Made by a program: the position numbers and the translations under genes. Below, one piece after another: positions 18,111 through 26,642 of a DNA stretch of 26,642 nt; position 1 is the stretch's first letter, and each line of letters starts with the position of its first letter. The DNA comes from Armatimonadaceae bacterium (GTDB taxonomy: Bacteria; Armatimonadota; Armatimonadia; Armatimonadales; Armatimonadaceae), in assembly GCA_030446525.1 (NCBI GenBank), contig JAUJNC010000072.1:1-26642 (forward strand), in the 5' to 3' direction. The notes below the pieces were generated by a model, which was not told the DNA's origin, made no database searches, and saw only the letters and a list, made by a program, of their open reading frames with translations.

Positions 18111-19109
18111 ATGAAACCGCTGCGAGTTGGTGTGATTGGATTGGGACTGGGCCATCACCATGCGGAGGCTTACGCGAACGAGGAGTGCGTTGACCGCGTC
18201 GTGCTTTGCGATCGAACCCCTCAGCATTGGAAAAGACCAAGCGCGAAGTTCCACGCCTCAGCGCCGTCTATCAGAGCGTCGAGACAATGTTCGCGCAGGA
18301 AGACCTGGATGCGGTCAGCATCGTCACCCCGGATAACTACCACCGTTTGCACGCCGAAATGGCCTTTCAGGCGGGCTGCCATGTTTTGCTCACCAAGCCG
18401 ATTGCCCCCAACCTCGATGACGCACGAGCGATTATCCCAGGCGGGGCATCGCCTCAACAAGCTGATGGTAGCCCACGAGCGCCGCTTTCGTAAGGGCGTG
18501 CGGTATATGAAGCAACTCATCGAGAGGGCGAATTTGGTGACATTATTTTCGTTCGCGCGGAAGGTTTTCAATATGCGTTGAACAAATTCACTCGTGCGCC
18601 CTGGTATGCTTCGCCGGAGGCATTGCGGACTGCTCTGGTCGGCGGCGGCATTCATCAGGTTGACCTCATTCGTTATCTGACCGGCCAACAGATTGAAGCC
18701 GTGACGGCTTTCGGCAACACATTGGGCGACCTGAAGTTCCCTTCGGACAAGACTCGCGTCGCGCTGTTTCAACTCGCAGGCGGCACGGTGGCGCAGGCCA
18801 CGATTACCTATGAAGCAACGCCAGGTTTCACGGGGGACGAATTTCGCTTAATGGGCACTCAAGGCTCGATTGTCAACGCTCGCTGGAAATCACGAGATGC
18901 GAAGGATTTTATGGTGATCGAAGAGGATGCCGACGCCATCGTAGCCGGCACCCATCGCTGCGTCAAGAGCTTTTTTGGCTTCAGTCGTTGAAGACAGCCC
19001 GGTTGAGGTTTCGGGCGAGGACGCCTTCGCCTCGCTGGCGGCGTGTGTCGCCGCAGATGAAGCCAGTTACAGCGGCCTGGTCGTGCAGCCTGCCCACTTT
19101 CAGGAATAA
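18111..19109 (+). pseudogene. Gfo/Idh/MocA family oxidoreductase, frameshifted
   Basis: The ATG at 18111 follows AGGAG (18097-18101) by nine bases. MKPLRVGVIGLGLGHHHAEA is the Rossmann nucleotide-binding start. Continuing blocks appear in shifting frames: KREVPRLSAVYQSVETMF, DAVSIVTPDNYHRLHAEMAF, CHVLLTKPIAPN (the usual EKP motif is TKP), HRLNKLMVAHERRF, GEFGDIIFVRAEGFQ, GGGIHQVDLIRYLTGQ, GDEFRLMGTQGSIVNARW and, after a last shift near 18975, VEDSPVEVSGEDAFASLAAC to the TAA at 19107-19109. The total is 999 bases, so with four small indels corrected it would be about 333 residues and full-length. The family catalyses NAD(P)-dependent sugar or cyclitol oxidation/reduction, which would fit downstream use of sugars released by the locus. 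Confidence 0.8.
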
Positions 19110-19171
19110 ACGGACGAACACCAAATGACCAGGGCCTTAAATTTCAGGGCATTGGAAGGACAGGTAGCCCC

Positions 19172-19193
19172 TGTGGTTGCGCGACTATCGCCG
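19172..19193 (+). other. 22-base scrap of the conserved gene found again at 21644-21665
   Basis: TGTGGTTGCGCGACTATCG plus three further bases matches 21644-21665 with one difference and reads LWLRDYRR in both places. It lies between the oxidoreductase gene and the left end of the IS1-type element. Nothing else recognisable was seen in 19110-19261 apart from a near-repeat of ATCATCGA at about 19233-19259. Confidence 0.5.
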
Positions 19194-19636
19194 TTACCCG
19201 CACCGACGCCCGCCGGGGGCGACTTCACGCCGTATCATCGACGCACGCCATATCATCGATGGGTCGTGTTTCAGAAGTGATGCTGAGGGAGCGCGTGCCC
19301 TCGAACAGGCACCTCTTTGGGTGTGAAGACCGCAGAGACAACCTGTCCGCGGTGTGGCTCGCGCCACATCAAGAAGAATGGCACAACGCAGCAAGGCAAA
19401 CAACGGTATCGCTGTAAGCCGTGTGGCAAGCAGTTTTTGTTTATGCTCACCTCCACCTACAACGCCTGTATCCCGCTGTTGCGCCAGTTGATTGTGCCCA
19501 TGACCTTGAATGGCTCTGGTATGGCCTTAACCGTCGCACCGGGCGCATTGCGGCTTTTGTCTTGGGACGGCGCACCGACCGCAGTTGCCGCCAGCTATGC
19601 CGCAAACTGGCTCCTTGTGCGGGTGCAAGCCTTCTA

Positions 19637-20829
19637 CAACTGTACGGACGACGCTTGCTTCATCGGTCATTTTACCGGTTCTAACTGGCCGATGGCATAA
19701 CCGAACCGCTGCGCATTCGGCCGTCCCGCAAGACAACAGACCAGCGACTGAAGCAGGCAAAGACCACGAGCGAACACGCTCACGGCGCGTCTTCCATGGT
19801 TCTTGAGTGGTAGCGGGTCCACCTCATCCAGGTATCGGCCCACCTTCAGACACCAGCACAGACCTAGCGCCAGAAAACCAAACCAGCCCGAAAGGCGATC
19901 CTGCTTCTGCAGGCGGCAACTCTCCAGATCGAAGCCACGGCCCTTGAGCGCCTGGAACAGTGTCTCGATCTTCAACGAAGACGATACTCTGCCAGCAGAT
20001 CGCCGCCCTCATCGCTGATGACGATCAGGTACTGATCGTTTCGCAGACGCCTGCCCCCGACATACACCCACAGTCCCCACAGCAGCATCTGCTGAGACCG
20101 GCAGGCACGGGCACGGGAAAACCACTGCCACGCCTTTCGCTCCTCCCCCTTGGTGGTCCGACAGATACTCGCCGGCTTTGATCCGGATGCGAAAGGGCAG
20201 ACGCTGCTCCAAGAGCCAGCCGATCCACTCCCTTCCGATGAACTCCCGGTCCGCCGTCAGAAAGCGCAGGCGCTCCCTGCCGAAGAGTCTCACGAAGCGG
20301 CTCAGCAGTTCGATTCGCTCGGCCGTATCACTTGCGCCGCGCTCGGGCATCACCGTCCACAGCAGCGGCACCGCACAGCCGTGGGTGACCACCGCCAAGA
20401 CCAGCAGGTTAACCGTCGTGTCGCCGCGCTTCCACTCCGTTCTGGTCCAGTGCCAGGACCCACTTGGTGCGCAAGGCGGCGAGGGCCCGTGTGTCCATGC
20501 CTGGGCGACAGGCTCTCATGATCCAGGCAGCGGCGCATCTGCTGGCGGTTGGCCTCCGGATTCTGCTCCCCGGGCATCAGGTGCGCCACCGATGCAGGCC
20601 CTGATCTGCCGCCCCGACAGCAACGCCACCAGGGCGCGGGCGAAGAACTCGGCGAATGGCAGGTGCAGTTCGTGCAGCTTTTGGGCGATGGTTTCGGTAG
20701 AATAGTCTTGGGCCATCTCTGGGGCTTTCGCGTATTGTGGTGATTCACGATAACCCCAGAATGGCCTTTCTGCCAGTTAATGCTCGCCTGCTAGAACGAC
20801 CTTATGCTCGCATGCCGTCCGTACAGTTG
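19637..20829 (-). mobile_element. IS4-type insertion sequence nested in IS1, with 7-8 bp target duplication
   Basis: The ends are inverted repeats: CAACTGTACGGACG at 19637-19650 is the exact reverse complement of 20816-20829, and weaker similarity continues inward to TAACTGGC-N-GA (about 19683/20785). The direct duplication CCTTCTA flanks the element at 19630-19636 and 20830-20836; it may be 8 bp (CCTTCTAC) if the end is set one base further in. The element is 1,193 bp and complete in extent. It was inserted into the insB region after IS1 had settled here. Confidence 0.88.
19667..20716 (-). pseudogene. IS4-family transposase, frameshifted
   Basis: The minus-strand ATG at 20716 starts MAQDYSTETIAQKLHELHLP. 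The DDE-domain signatures are visible but spread over frames: ALRTKWVLALDRTEW-like segment near 20440, VVTHGCAVPLLWTVMPERGA, LRFLTADREFIGREWIGWLL (DREF is the second acidic site) and WLLEQRLPFRIRIKAGEYL. The C-terminal Y-x(2)-R-W-x-IETLF block, KIETLFQALKGRGFDLESCR, contains the third acidic residue. The end (NHGRRAVSVFARGL) is typical of the family. Frame changes near 20120-20160, 19980 and 20400-20520 prevent a continuous protein, although all blocks are present in order. Confidence 0.8.
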
Positions 20830-21069
20830 CCTTCTACCGATGACTGGAAAAGCTATGGCAGGTGCCTGGACGCCCAACGCCATCACATCGGCAAGAGCGC
20901 CACCCAGAACATCGAACGCCAAAACCTCAACTTCCGCAGCCACATCAAGAGGTTGCAGCGCCGCACCATCTGCTTTTCTAAGTCACCGGAAATGCATGAA
21001 GCTGTCCTCAAACTCTACATCCACCATAGCAATGGCAATGCATCTCAGCATCACTTCTGAAACATGACC

Positions 21070-21093
21070 AAGGAAACCTACAAGGAAACCTAC
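21070..21093 (+). repeat. 12-base tandem duplication AAGGAAACCTAC x2
   Basis: It lies immediately after the right end of the IS1-type element and directly before the ATG at 21095. The second AAGGA is eight bases before that ATG and can serve as its ribosome-binding site. Confidence 0.7.
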
Positions 21094-21094
21094 A

Positions 21095-21862
21095 ATGCAG
21101 ACCACTGAACGTGAACCACTCTCACGCAACGACAACGGCTTGAACGACAACGGCTTGAACGACACCAGCCTAACGACGCGCGTCGTCCTCGTCGAGGCGC
21201 CGGCAGGCGAGCGGCGGGCCGGCGAGGCGCAGCGACGCGCAAAACCGTTGACCGCCTCAAAGACTGGCAGTATCTCGAACGCTCGCTGCATCGCATGATC
21301 GCCGGCTGGGGCCGTCACTTCACCGACTGGAACGACATCACCGCCTGCCACCGCCACGTCTGGGAGCAGGCCGAGTGCGTGCGGCGCCTGCGCGAGCGGC
21401 TGGGGCAGTTTCCGGTGCCGCGCAGCATCTCGACGCGCCGGTTTTGCACAAGCTGGAAAGCCTGGTCAACACCGTCTTGACAGCGCCTTCGTTCGAGGAC
21501 GCGCTGTCGGGCATCCACCAACTGCTGATGGGCGCGCTGTCACGTTCGTATCAGCTTTACGCGGCCCTCGGCCCACCCCGTCCACGACGCGCCGACCATC
21601 GCCACGCTGCACGAGGTCATCGGCTTTCACGAGGGCATGAGATTGTGGCTGCGCGACTATCGCCGCCGCCATCCGCATCGCGTCAACGCCGCCTATCGCG
21701 CCGCGATTGCGCGCGAACTGGAAAATTGCGGCGACCTGCTCGAAGCCATGCCGTTCGAGGACGAAGCGGCGGCTCCGGTCGGCGTCAACACCGAGTTTCG
21801 CCTGCCCGCCAGTCCCGGACGACCGCCCGGCAGCGTGCCCGGCTATGCCATCAAGCCGTATT
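21095..21862 (+). pseudogene. Conserved all-helical (ferritin-like?) protein, frameshifted and cut by IS1595-type element
   Basis: The ATG at 21095 starts MQTTEREPLSRNDNGLND. After a one-base loss in an A run near 21243 the conserved part reads VDRLKDWQYLERSLHRMIAG, GRHFTDWNDITACHRHVWEQ and AECVRRLRERLGQFP. After a shift near 21425, DAPVLHKLESLVNTVLTAPS follows. After another near 21570, AHPVHDAPTIATLHEVIGFH and LWLRDYRRRHPHRVNAAYRA follow. The sequence reaches GYAIKPYW at 21862, where the IS1595-type end begins. The His/Glu-spaced helices (H-x2-W-E-Q-A, HEVIGFHEG) recall ferritin-like four-helix proteins in sugar-degradation clusters, but I do not recognise a characterised family. The native C-terminus was not found beyond the IS. 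Confidence 0.6.
21128..21157 (+). repeat. 15-base in-frame tandem repeat encoding NDNGL x2
   Basis: AACGACAACGGCTTG occurs twice in direct succession and is followed by a diverged third unit (AACGACACC). The repeats encode NDNGL-NDNGL-NDTSL in the variable N-terminus of the conserved protein. Confidence 0.75.
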
Positions 21863-22877
21863 GGCTCATGTGTAGTTTAGGGGCATACCCTGGTATCCAA
21901 AGCACAGGGCCTGCACCAGCGGCGGCGTGATCCGCTTGCTATTGGTGGCTGCCCTCAAAGACGGCCAGGTAGTCCCACAGGTACTGCTTATTCACGCCCC
22001 GCAACGGGCGCAGAAAGTTGCGCAGGCCCGTGCCCAAGCCCTCGCAGCCGTTGCAGTGCACCTCCCCAATCCCGTCCCCATCGTCGTCTCTGGCCCACTC
22101 CCGCCGGCCCGTCTGCCTGTCTTTGCCGTGACGCACCCTCGCATGCACAACGCACCACTCCCGACCGACCTCGTTGTAGCTCTGCCACTCGTCGGTGTAG
22201 AGGGGTGACCCCCGCGCCACGGTGCCGGTCACCACCTCGCGACAGGTTCCCTTATCCGCAGGGTGGCGCACGAAGTAGCGGATCTCCCCGCTGCCCCGGG
22301 CCCGCAGGCCAAAGATCGGCGGGCGGTCGGTCTCATAGGTGCCGTGCCCCGGCCGCTTGTTGGCCCGCCTGCGCGGCGGGTCCGCCGGGTCGGCGTGCCG
22401 CTGCCCTTTTTTCCCCCGCGTTCTGGTAGATCTCATCGGCCTCGAAGGCGGTCTCCTCTTCCAGCACGTCGTCGGGCAAGCACTCGTACAGGTTGGCCTG
22501 CGCCCGTTGCCGCAAGGTCGTCATCTGCTTGCGGCTGATCCCCAGGCTTTCCCGCGAGGCGGGCCGTGGTCTGGCCTTTGCTGATGCCGCGCAGCAAGAG
22601 GACCAGCGTGGAGGGTTTCTGGCGCGTCTTCTGGAAAACGGTCCCCGTCAGGACGGTGTGATAACGGTCGCAGGCTCGGCAGCGGTAGCCGGGGAAAGAC
22701 TTGCCGGGCTTGGAGATGCGTCGCTGGGTGCTGGCGCAGTCCGGGCACTTCAGGCCCTGCGGGTGCAGGTGCTGCTCCAGCCAACGAAGGCAGGCAGCTT
22801 CGTCCATCAGGTCGTCCAGCGGGAAGTCGATCATGCCTCCATTCTACAGCAGGTGCCCCCCAAATTACACATGAGCC
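21863..22877 (-). mobile_element. IS1595-type insertion sequence (about 1.0 kb)
   Basis: The left end GGCTCATGTGTA (21863-21874) is the reverse complement of the right end (22866-22877). Similarity continues inward for about ten more bases (TTT-A/G-GGGGC). The length and transposase type fit the IS1595 family. The usual 8-bp target duplication is not visible: the left flank ends GCCGTATT and the right flank begins ATACCGTT. The flanking genes are also unrelated on the two sides. Confidence 0.8.
21939..22834 (-). pseudogene. IS1595-family transposase, frameshifted
   Basis: The minus-strand ATG at 22834 starts [20 protein letters not shown], followed by a zinc-ribbon (CPDCASTQ and [20 protein letters not shown]), the usual IS1595 N-terminus. 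Two frame changes follow (near 22540 and 22430). The ISXO2-like DDE domain is then recognisable: [14 protein letters not shown] (first acidic residues), RYFVRHPADKGTCREVVTG, LYTDEWQSYN (second) and VHCNGCEGLGTGLRNFLRPL with NKQYLWDYLAVFE at the end. The blocks are in the correct order and the ends of the element are intact, but as sequenced no full transposase is made. Confidence 0.8.
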
Positions 22878-22969
22878 ATACCGTTGTATCAAGCCGGCGG
22901 GCAAATGGCGGAGATCGCCTCCATGGGGTAAGATACTACCAGCAGGAATGCGGGGGGCGGGCGGCGAGC

Positions 22970-24078
<1,109 letters not shown>

Positions 24079-24153
24079 TGGATCCGCCTTCCGGGCGCTT
24101 ATCGACGTTTGCGGCCCGCTTGCTTCGGGTACGCTCCTTTTGCAGGAGGGAAC

Positions 24154-24774
24154 ATGACAATGAACGAAGCGATATACGGTGTTTTCGATAACCTGGACAA
24201 CGCGGAACGGGCGATATCGGCTCTCAAAGATCACGGGGTGGACGGCAACGAGATTTCGGTCATACGCCGCTCCAGCGGCGCGGGCATCCCCCAGGCGGAA
24301 CACGAGGCGTCGGAGGGGGTGACGGTCACCAGCCCGGCCGACGTGGCCGCGGGGGCGCTCAAGGGCGGCGCGACGGGCATCGCGCTCGGGGTGCTCGCCA
24401 GCGCCGTCGCCCTCACGATTCCCGGCATCGGCCCGATACTGGCGGCTGGCCCGCTGGCGACGGCCATCGGCGCGACATTGGCCGCGGGAGCGGCCGGCGC
24501 CATCGGGGGCGGCGTGGTGGGGTATCTCGTGGATCAAGGCGTCCCGGACGAGACGGCGGCGCGATATCACGAGGCCATCACGCGCGGCGATATCCTCGTC
24601 ACGGTCCGCTCCGGTCACCTTTCCGCGGCGGACGCCCTGATGCTGATGCAAAAGTACGGTGCGACGGAAACGTCCCGCCATGACGTGCGCGATCCCTCGA
24701 GGACGCCGGACGAGCCGCCCGTGGTGGACCGCACCGCCGAGCTGGAAAGCCGGCCCGTGCGCCCCGGGGTATGA
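24154..24774 (+). CDS. General stress protein 17M-like, glycine-zipper membrane-associated protein
   Basis: A 206-residue intact protein. AGGAGGG (24144-24150) precedes two in-frame ATGs at 24154 and 24160; the first gives a very short and the second a slightly long spacing, so the exact start is uncertain by two residues. Residues about 3-40 (IYGVFDNLDNAERAISALKD) form the YflT/GSP17M-type alpha-beta fold. Residues about 70-130 are rich in Gly/Ala and hydrophobic residues (ALKGGATGIALGVLASAVAL, GPLATAIGATLAAGAAGAIG), resembling glycine-zipper membrane segments. A second alpha-beta part follows (VPDETAARYHEAITRGDILV), then a Pro/Arg-rich tail. Such proteins are stress-linked but their biochemical function is not known. 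The stop lies in the loop of a hairpin shared with the convergent prepilin peptidase gene. Confidence 0.75.
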   Translation: MTMNEAIYGVFDNLDNAERAISALKDHGVDGNEISVIRRSSGAGIPQAEHEASEGVTVTSPADVAAGALKGGATGIALGVLASAVALTIPGIGPILAAGPLATAIGATLAAGAAGAIGGGVVGYLVDQGVPDETAARYHEAITRGDILVTVRSGHLSAADALMLMQKYGATETSRHDVRDPSRTPDEPPVVDRTAELESRPVRPGV

Positions 24775-24790
24775 ACACCCCGGGGCTTTA
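24761..24790 (+). terminator. Hairpin terminator between convergent genes
   Basis: GCCCCGGGGT (24761-24770) and ACCCCGGGGC (24777-24786) form a perfect 10-bp stem with a six-base loop, followed by TTTA. The stress-protein stop codon lies partly in the loop. The T tract is short, so termination from the + side is likely but not certain. Confidence 0.7.
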
Positions 24791-26089
24791 GCGCAGCCCG
24801 GTCAGGCGCAGGTACCAGGTCACGAGGTCGGACCCGAACAGCATCGTCACCACCGCGCCGAGCGCCATGAACGGCCCGAAGGGGACGCCGATCCGCAGGC
24901 CCTTGCCGTGGACGGCCGCCAGGCTGATGCCCACGACCGCGCCCGCCGCCGTGGCGAAGAACAGCGACAGGATCGCGAGACCGGGGCCGAGCAGCGCCCC
25001 GATGGCGAGTGCGAGCTTGACGTCGCCCAGACCCATGCCACCGTGCTGCCCCGTCTCGGCCTCGCGCGCGAACTGATCCGCCTCGGCCGCGAGCAGCGAA
25101 GCTTCCTGCGCCTCCGGGTTGTCGTCCGGCGCGGCGTCGCCTTCGGGGGTCTCTGGCATCCCCGCGTCGTCGGCGCGGAAAAACCGGGGAAGCGCTGCGC
25201 CCACGGGCTCATCGCCGCGCCGGGACAGGGCGATAAAGGCGAGCAGCGGCACCGCGAAGGCGAGCAGCGCCCACGCTCCCAGCACGGGCAGCAGGAGCAG
25301 CGCCGATGCCGCCGCCAGGAAGGCCGGCGAAAAGCGCAGCCGGACCGGCTCGCCTTGCTCCGGCTCGTCCGCGCTCCCATCCTCGCCGGCCTGCGAAGGC
25401 GGGGCGGTCACGCCGGTTTCCCGTTCGCCCGGCTCCTCCTCATACACGAAGAAGCGCCGCGCCGTTCGGGCAACCGGCTCCCCCTCCTCGCGCGCGTAGT
25501 ACAAAAAGGCGAGGAGCGAGACCAGGAAAAGCAGGCCCCCGTACACGGCGGCGCCGACCAGGGAGCGGGGGAGCCAGCCGAAGTACAGAAACAGCGGCGC
25601 GGTCTCTTCCCACAGATACGACCCCGCCTGCCAGGCCAGGGCGAGGCACAGCGCGTCCCGCGCCACGCCCACGCCGATGCCCGCCCAGTTCAGCTCATCG
25701 GGGATGAGGAAGTGGTCCAGGTCGATGAAGATCACGGCCACCAGGAGGGACGCGAAGAGCGCGTGCGCCACGAAGTTGGCCCAGGAGATGCCGGTCTCGC
25801 CGGAAAGGCGCCAGAACAGGCAAACCCACAGCGAGCCGGTGAGCAGCTCCACGCAAAAGTAGCGCCAGGAGATGGGCGCGCCGCAGTAGCGACAGCGGGC
25901 GCCGAGCGCAAGGAAGGAGAGCAGGGGGATGTTGTCCCAGAAGCCGAGGCTGGTGTGGCAGTGGGGGCAGCGCGACGGGGGCGAGACGACGGAAATGCCC
26001 AGCGGCATCCGGTAGATGAGCACGTTGAGAAACGACCCCACGATCGCGCCGTACCCGAAGACGACGACGTACCAGAACCAGTCCGGCAA
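24788..26089 (-). CDS. pilD: Type IV prepilin peptidase (PilD/GspO family) with large central insertion
   Basis: A 433-residue protein. The start is TTG at 26089, with GGGAG eight bases upstream on the minus strand; no better ATG lies nearby. The N-terminal domain (GYGAIVGSFLNVLIYRMPLG) is followed by the two zinc CxxC pairs, C41/C44 (RCPHCHT) and C66/C69 (RCRYCGA), as in bifunctional peptidase/N-methyltransferases. Catalytic aspartates are expected at D123/D125 (IDLDHFLIPDE) and D356 in GMGLGDVKLA. Several membrane helices are visible. The family is usually 250-290 residues; here residues about 200-350 form an extra acidic, Pro/Glu-rich region with a hydrophobic hairpin (ASALLLLPVLGAWALLAFAV), placed between the two catalytic aspartates. 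Role: cleaves and methylates type IV pilin-like preproteins at the inner membrane. It sits downstream of a PilC/GspF gene. Confidence 0.9.
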   Translation of the reverse strand: MPDWFWYVVVFGYGAIVGSFLNVLIYRMPLGISVVSPPSRCPHCHTSLGFWDNIPLLSFLALGARCRYCGAPISWRYFCVELLTGSLWVCLFWRLSGETGISWANFVAHALFASLLVAVIFIDLDHFLIPDELNWAGIGVGVARDALCLALAWQAGSYLWEETAPLFLYFGWLPRSLVGAAVYGGLLFLVSLLAFLYYAREEGEPVARTARRFFVYEEEPGERETGVTAPPSQAGEDGSADEPEQGEPVRLRFSPAFLAAASALLLLPVLGAWALLAFAVPLLAFIALSRRGDEPVGAALPRFFRADDAGMPETPEGDAAPDDNPEAQEASLLAAEADQFAREAETGQHGGMGLGDVKLALAIGALLGPGLAILSLFFATAAGAVVGISLAAVHGKGLRIGVPFGPFMALGAVVTMLFGSDLVTWYLRLTGLR

Positions 26090-26110
26090 CCTGTAAACTC
26101 CCGTGACAGC

Positions 26111-26150
26111 AAAAGCGGCGGGCGCGCCGCCGTTGGCCCGCGCCCGCCGC
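26111..26150 (-). terminator. Rho-independent terminator between pilC/gspF and pilD (minus strand)
   Basis: GCGGCGGGCGCG (26115-26126) pairs perfectly with CGCGCCCGCCGC (26139-26150) around a 12-base loop. On the minus strand the stem is followed by TTTT (26114-26111). It lies after the end of the PilC/GspF gene and before the peptidase start, so the two genes may be separate transcripts. Confidence 0.75.
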
Positions 26151-26179
26151 CCGATGGAAAGGGGCGTACCCGGTGACGC

Positions 26180-26642
26180 CTAGTCGCCCCCGCCGTCCCC
26201 GTCGCTGCCTGACAGGCCGTTGATAAGCTCAACCAGGGGCAGGAACATCGCGATAACGATAAAGCCGACCGTAAAGCCCAGGAAGACGATCAGGACCGGC
26301 TCGATGGCGGCGGTCAGCGACGCGATCGCCGCATCCACTTCCTGCTCGTAGAAGTCGGCGATCTTGCCCAGCATCGTGTCGAGTGCGCCGGATTCCTGGC
26401 CGATGGCGATCATCTGCACCACCATCGGCGGGAACATCTTGCTCTTCTTCAGCGGCTCGGAGATCACGTCGCCTTCGCGGATGCGGGCGCGCGCGTCGAG
26501 GATCGCATCGCTGATGATCTCGTTGGAGACCGTGCCGGCGACCGTCTCCATCGCCTGCAGGATCGGCACGCCGGAGGACAAGAGGGTCGAAACCGTGCGC
26601 GTCGCGGGCTTCACCGGGCCGGTGCTCACCGTGCCCGACCGG
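26180..26642 (-). CDS. Type IV pilus/type II secretion inner-membrane protein PilC/GspF, C-terminal part
   Basis: The frame is open to the window edge at 26642, so the N-terminal half is outside. The visible part is the second GspF (T2SSF) domain: RTVSTLLSSGVPILQAMETV, then KKSKMFPPMVVQMIAIGQES, GALDTMLGKIADFYEQEVDA and the final membrane helix PVLIVFLGFTVGFIVIAMFL followed by PLVELINGLSG. These match the family's conserved order closely. A GTG at 26629 would only create an artificial short protein. The protein ends with an unusual acidic Gly/Asp tail. Role: platform protein of the pilus or secretion assembly machine in the inner membrane, acting with the pilin-processing peptidase encoded downstream. 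Confidence 0.9.
   Translation of the reverse strand, partial: RSGTVSTGPVKPATRTVSTLLSSGVPILQAMETVAGTVSNEIISDAILDARARIREGDVISEPLKKSKMFPPMVVQMIAIGQESGALDTMLGKIADFYEQEVDAAIASLTAAIEPVLIVFLGFTVGFIVIAMFLPLVELINGLSGSDGDGGGD

Larger units (their letters stand above)
19317..21060 (+). pseudogene. IS1 insA/insB transposase genes, fused by deletion and split by an IS4-type insertion
   Basis: The InsA zinc-ribbon is clear (CPRCGSRHIKKNGTTQQGKQ, CKPCGKQF), followed by YNACIPLLRQLIVPMTLNGS. At about 19510-19518 the sequence jumps from the InsA helix directly to the InsB segment WYGLNRRTGRIAAFVLGRRT, omitting the end of InsA and the start of InsB. InsB is then interrupted at 19637 by the IS4-type element and resumes after 20836 with DDWKSYGR, IERQNLNFRSHIKRLQRRTI and CFSKSPEMHEAVLKLYIH, to the stop at 21058-21060. 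No functional transposase can be made. Start and end are given for the whole broken unit. Confidence 0.82.
19262..21069 (+). mobile_element. IS1-type element with internal deletion, carrying a nested IS4-type element
   Basis: The left end GGTCGTGTTTCAGAAGTGAT (continuing to 19287) is the reverse complement of 21044-21069 across 26 bases with one mismatch. This matches the GGT-beginning ends and transposase type of the IS1 family. Without the nested element and its target duplication the IS1 part is about 608 bases, shorter than the usual roughly 770. The missing part is explained by the internal insA/insB deletion. The sequences just outside the ends do not form a target duplication, suggesting later rearrangement of the flanks. 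Confidence 0.85.

Noticed and set aside
21846..22896. ATCAAGCCG on both sides of the IS1595-type element as a target duplication
   Set aside because: The two copies lie at different distances from the element ends (about 4 and 10 bases), so they do not fit a target-site duplication.

Overview
The window is high-GC bacterial DNA with three zones: a sugar- and sulfate-polymer degradation locus on the left, a long tract of broken genes and nested insertion sequences in the middle, and a short housekeeping/secretion segment on the right. No RNA gene or taxonomic marker is present. Paired GH10-like enzymes, a GH31, formylglycine sulfatases, beta-helix proteins, a Gfo/Idh/MocA oxidoreductase and a type IV pilus/type II secretion pair suggest an environmental polysaccharide degrader. 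Armatimonadota is my best guess, with Planctomycetota/Verrucomicrobiota-type lineages as alternatives; this is inference from gene style only.

Zone 1 (about 1-14,800, all on +). The 3' end of a HEAT-like protein is followed by a tightly packed series: secreted GH10-like enzyme, GH31 (broken), second secreted GH10-like enzyme, cytoplasmic-type sulfatase (broken), beta-helix lipoprotein, exported arylsulfatase (one frameshift) and exported beta-helix protein. Stop/start overlaps (TGATG at 2635-2639, GTGA at 7961-7964, ATGA at 9316-9319) indicate an operon. Together the genes look like a locus for a sulfated, xylan- or glucan-like polymer: sulfatases remove ester sulfate, GH10 and beta-helix enzymes cut the chain, and GH31 trims terminal alpha-linked sugars. 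The substrate is not determined by the sequence.

Zone 2 (about 14,765-24,080). From left to right: an IS630-type remnant; an IS5-type (DDE_Tnp_4) remnant on the opposite strand; a polysaccharide pyruvyl transferase with many frameshifts; a 145-bp inverted-repeat element; a chain of gene scraps, including a 189-bp copy of the 3' part of the beta-helix gene and the start of a third sulfatase; a frameshifted Gfo/Idh/MocA gene; an internally deleted IS1 that carries a complete IS4-type element inside it; a frameshifted conserved gene cut by an IS1595-type element; and a dGTPase-like gene with about five small indels. Almost every gene here has indels, while the long genes in zones 1 and 3 are mostly clean. 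This is either real decay around an insertion hot spot or a low-quality, repeat-rich part of the assembly.

Zone 3 (about 24,080-26,642). An intact general-stress/glycine-zipper protein (+) converges on a prepilin peptidase (-) across a shared hairpin. Upstream of the peptidase is the end of a PilC/GspF inner-membrane protein (-), separated from it by a strong hairpin terminator.

The best-supported structural results are a 115-bp MITE-like insertion with a 4-bp target duplication that splits a sulfatase, and the IS4-in-IS1 nesting, where the repeat ends and target duplications can be read directly.
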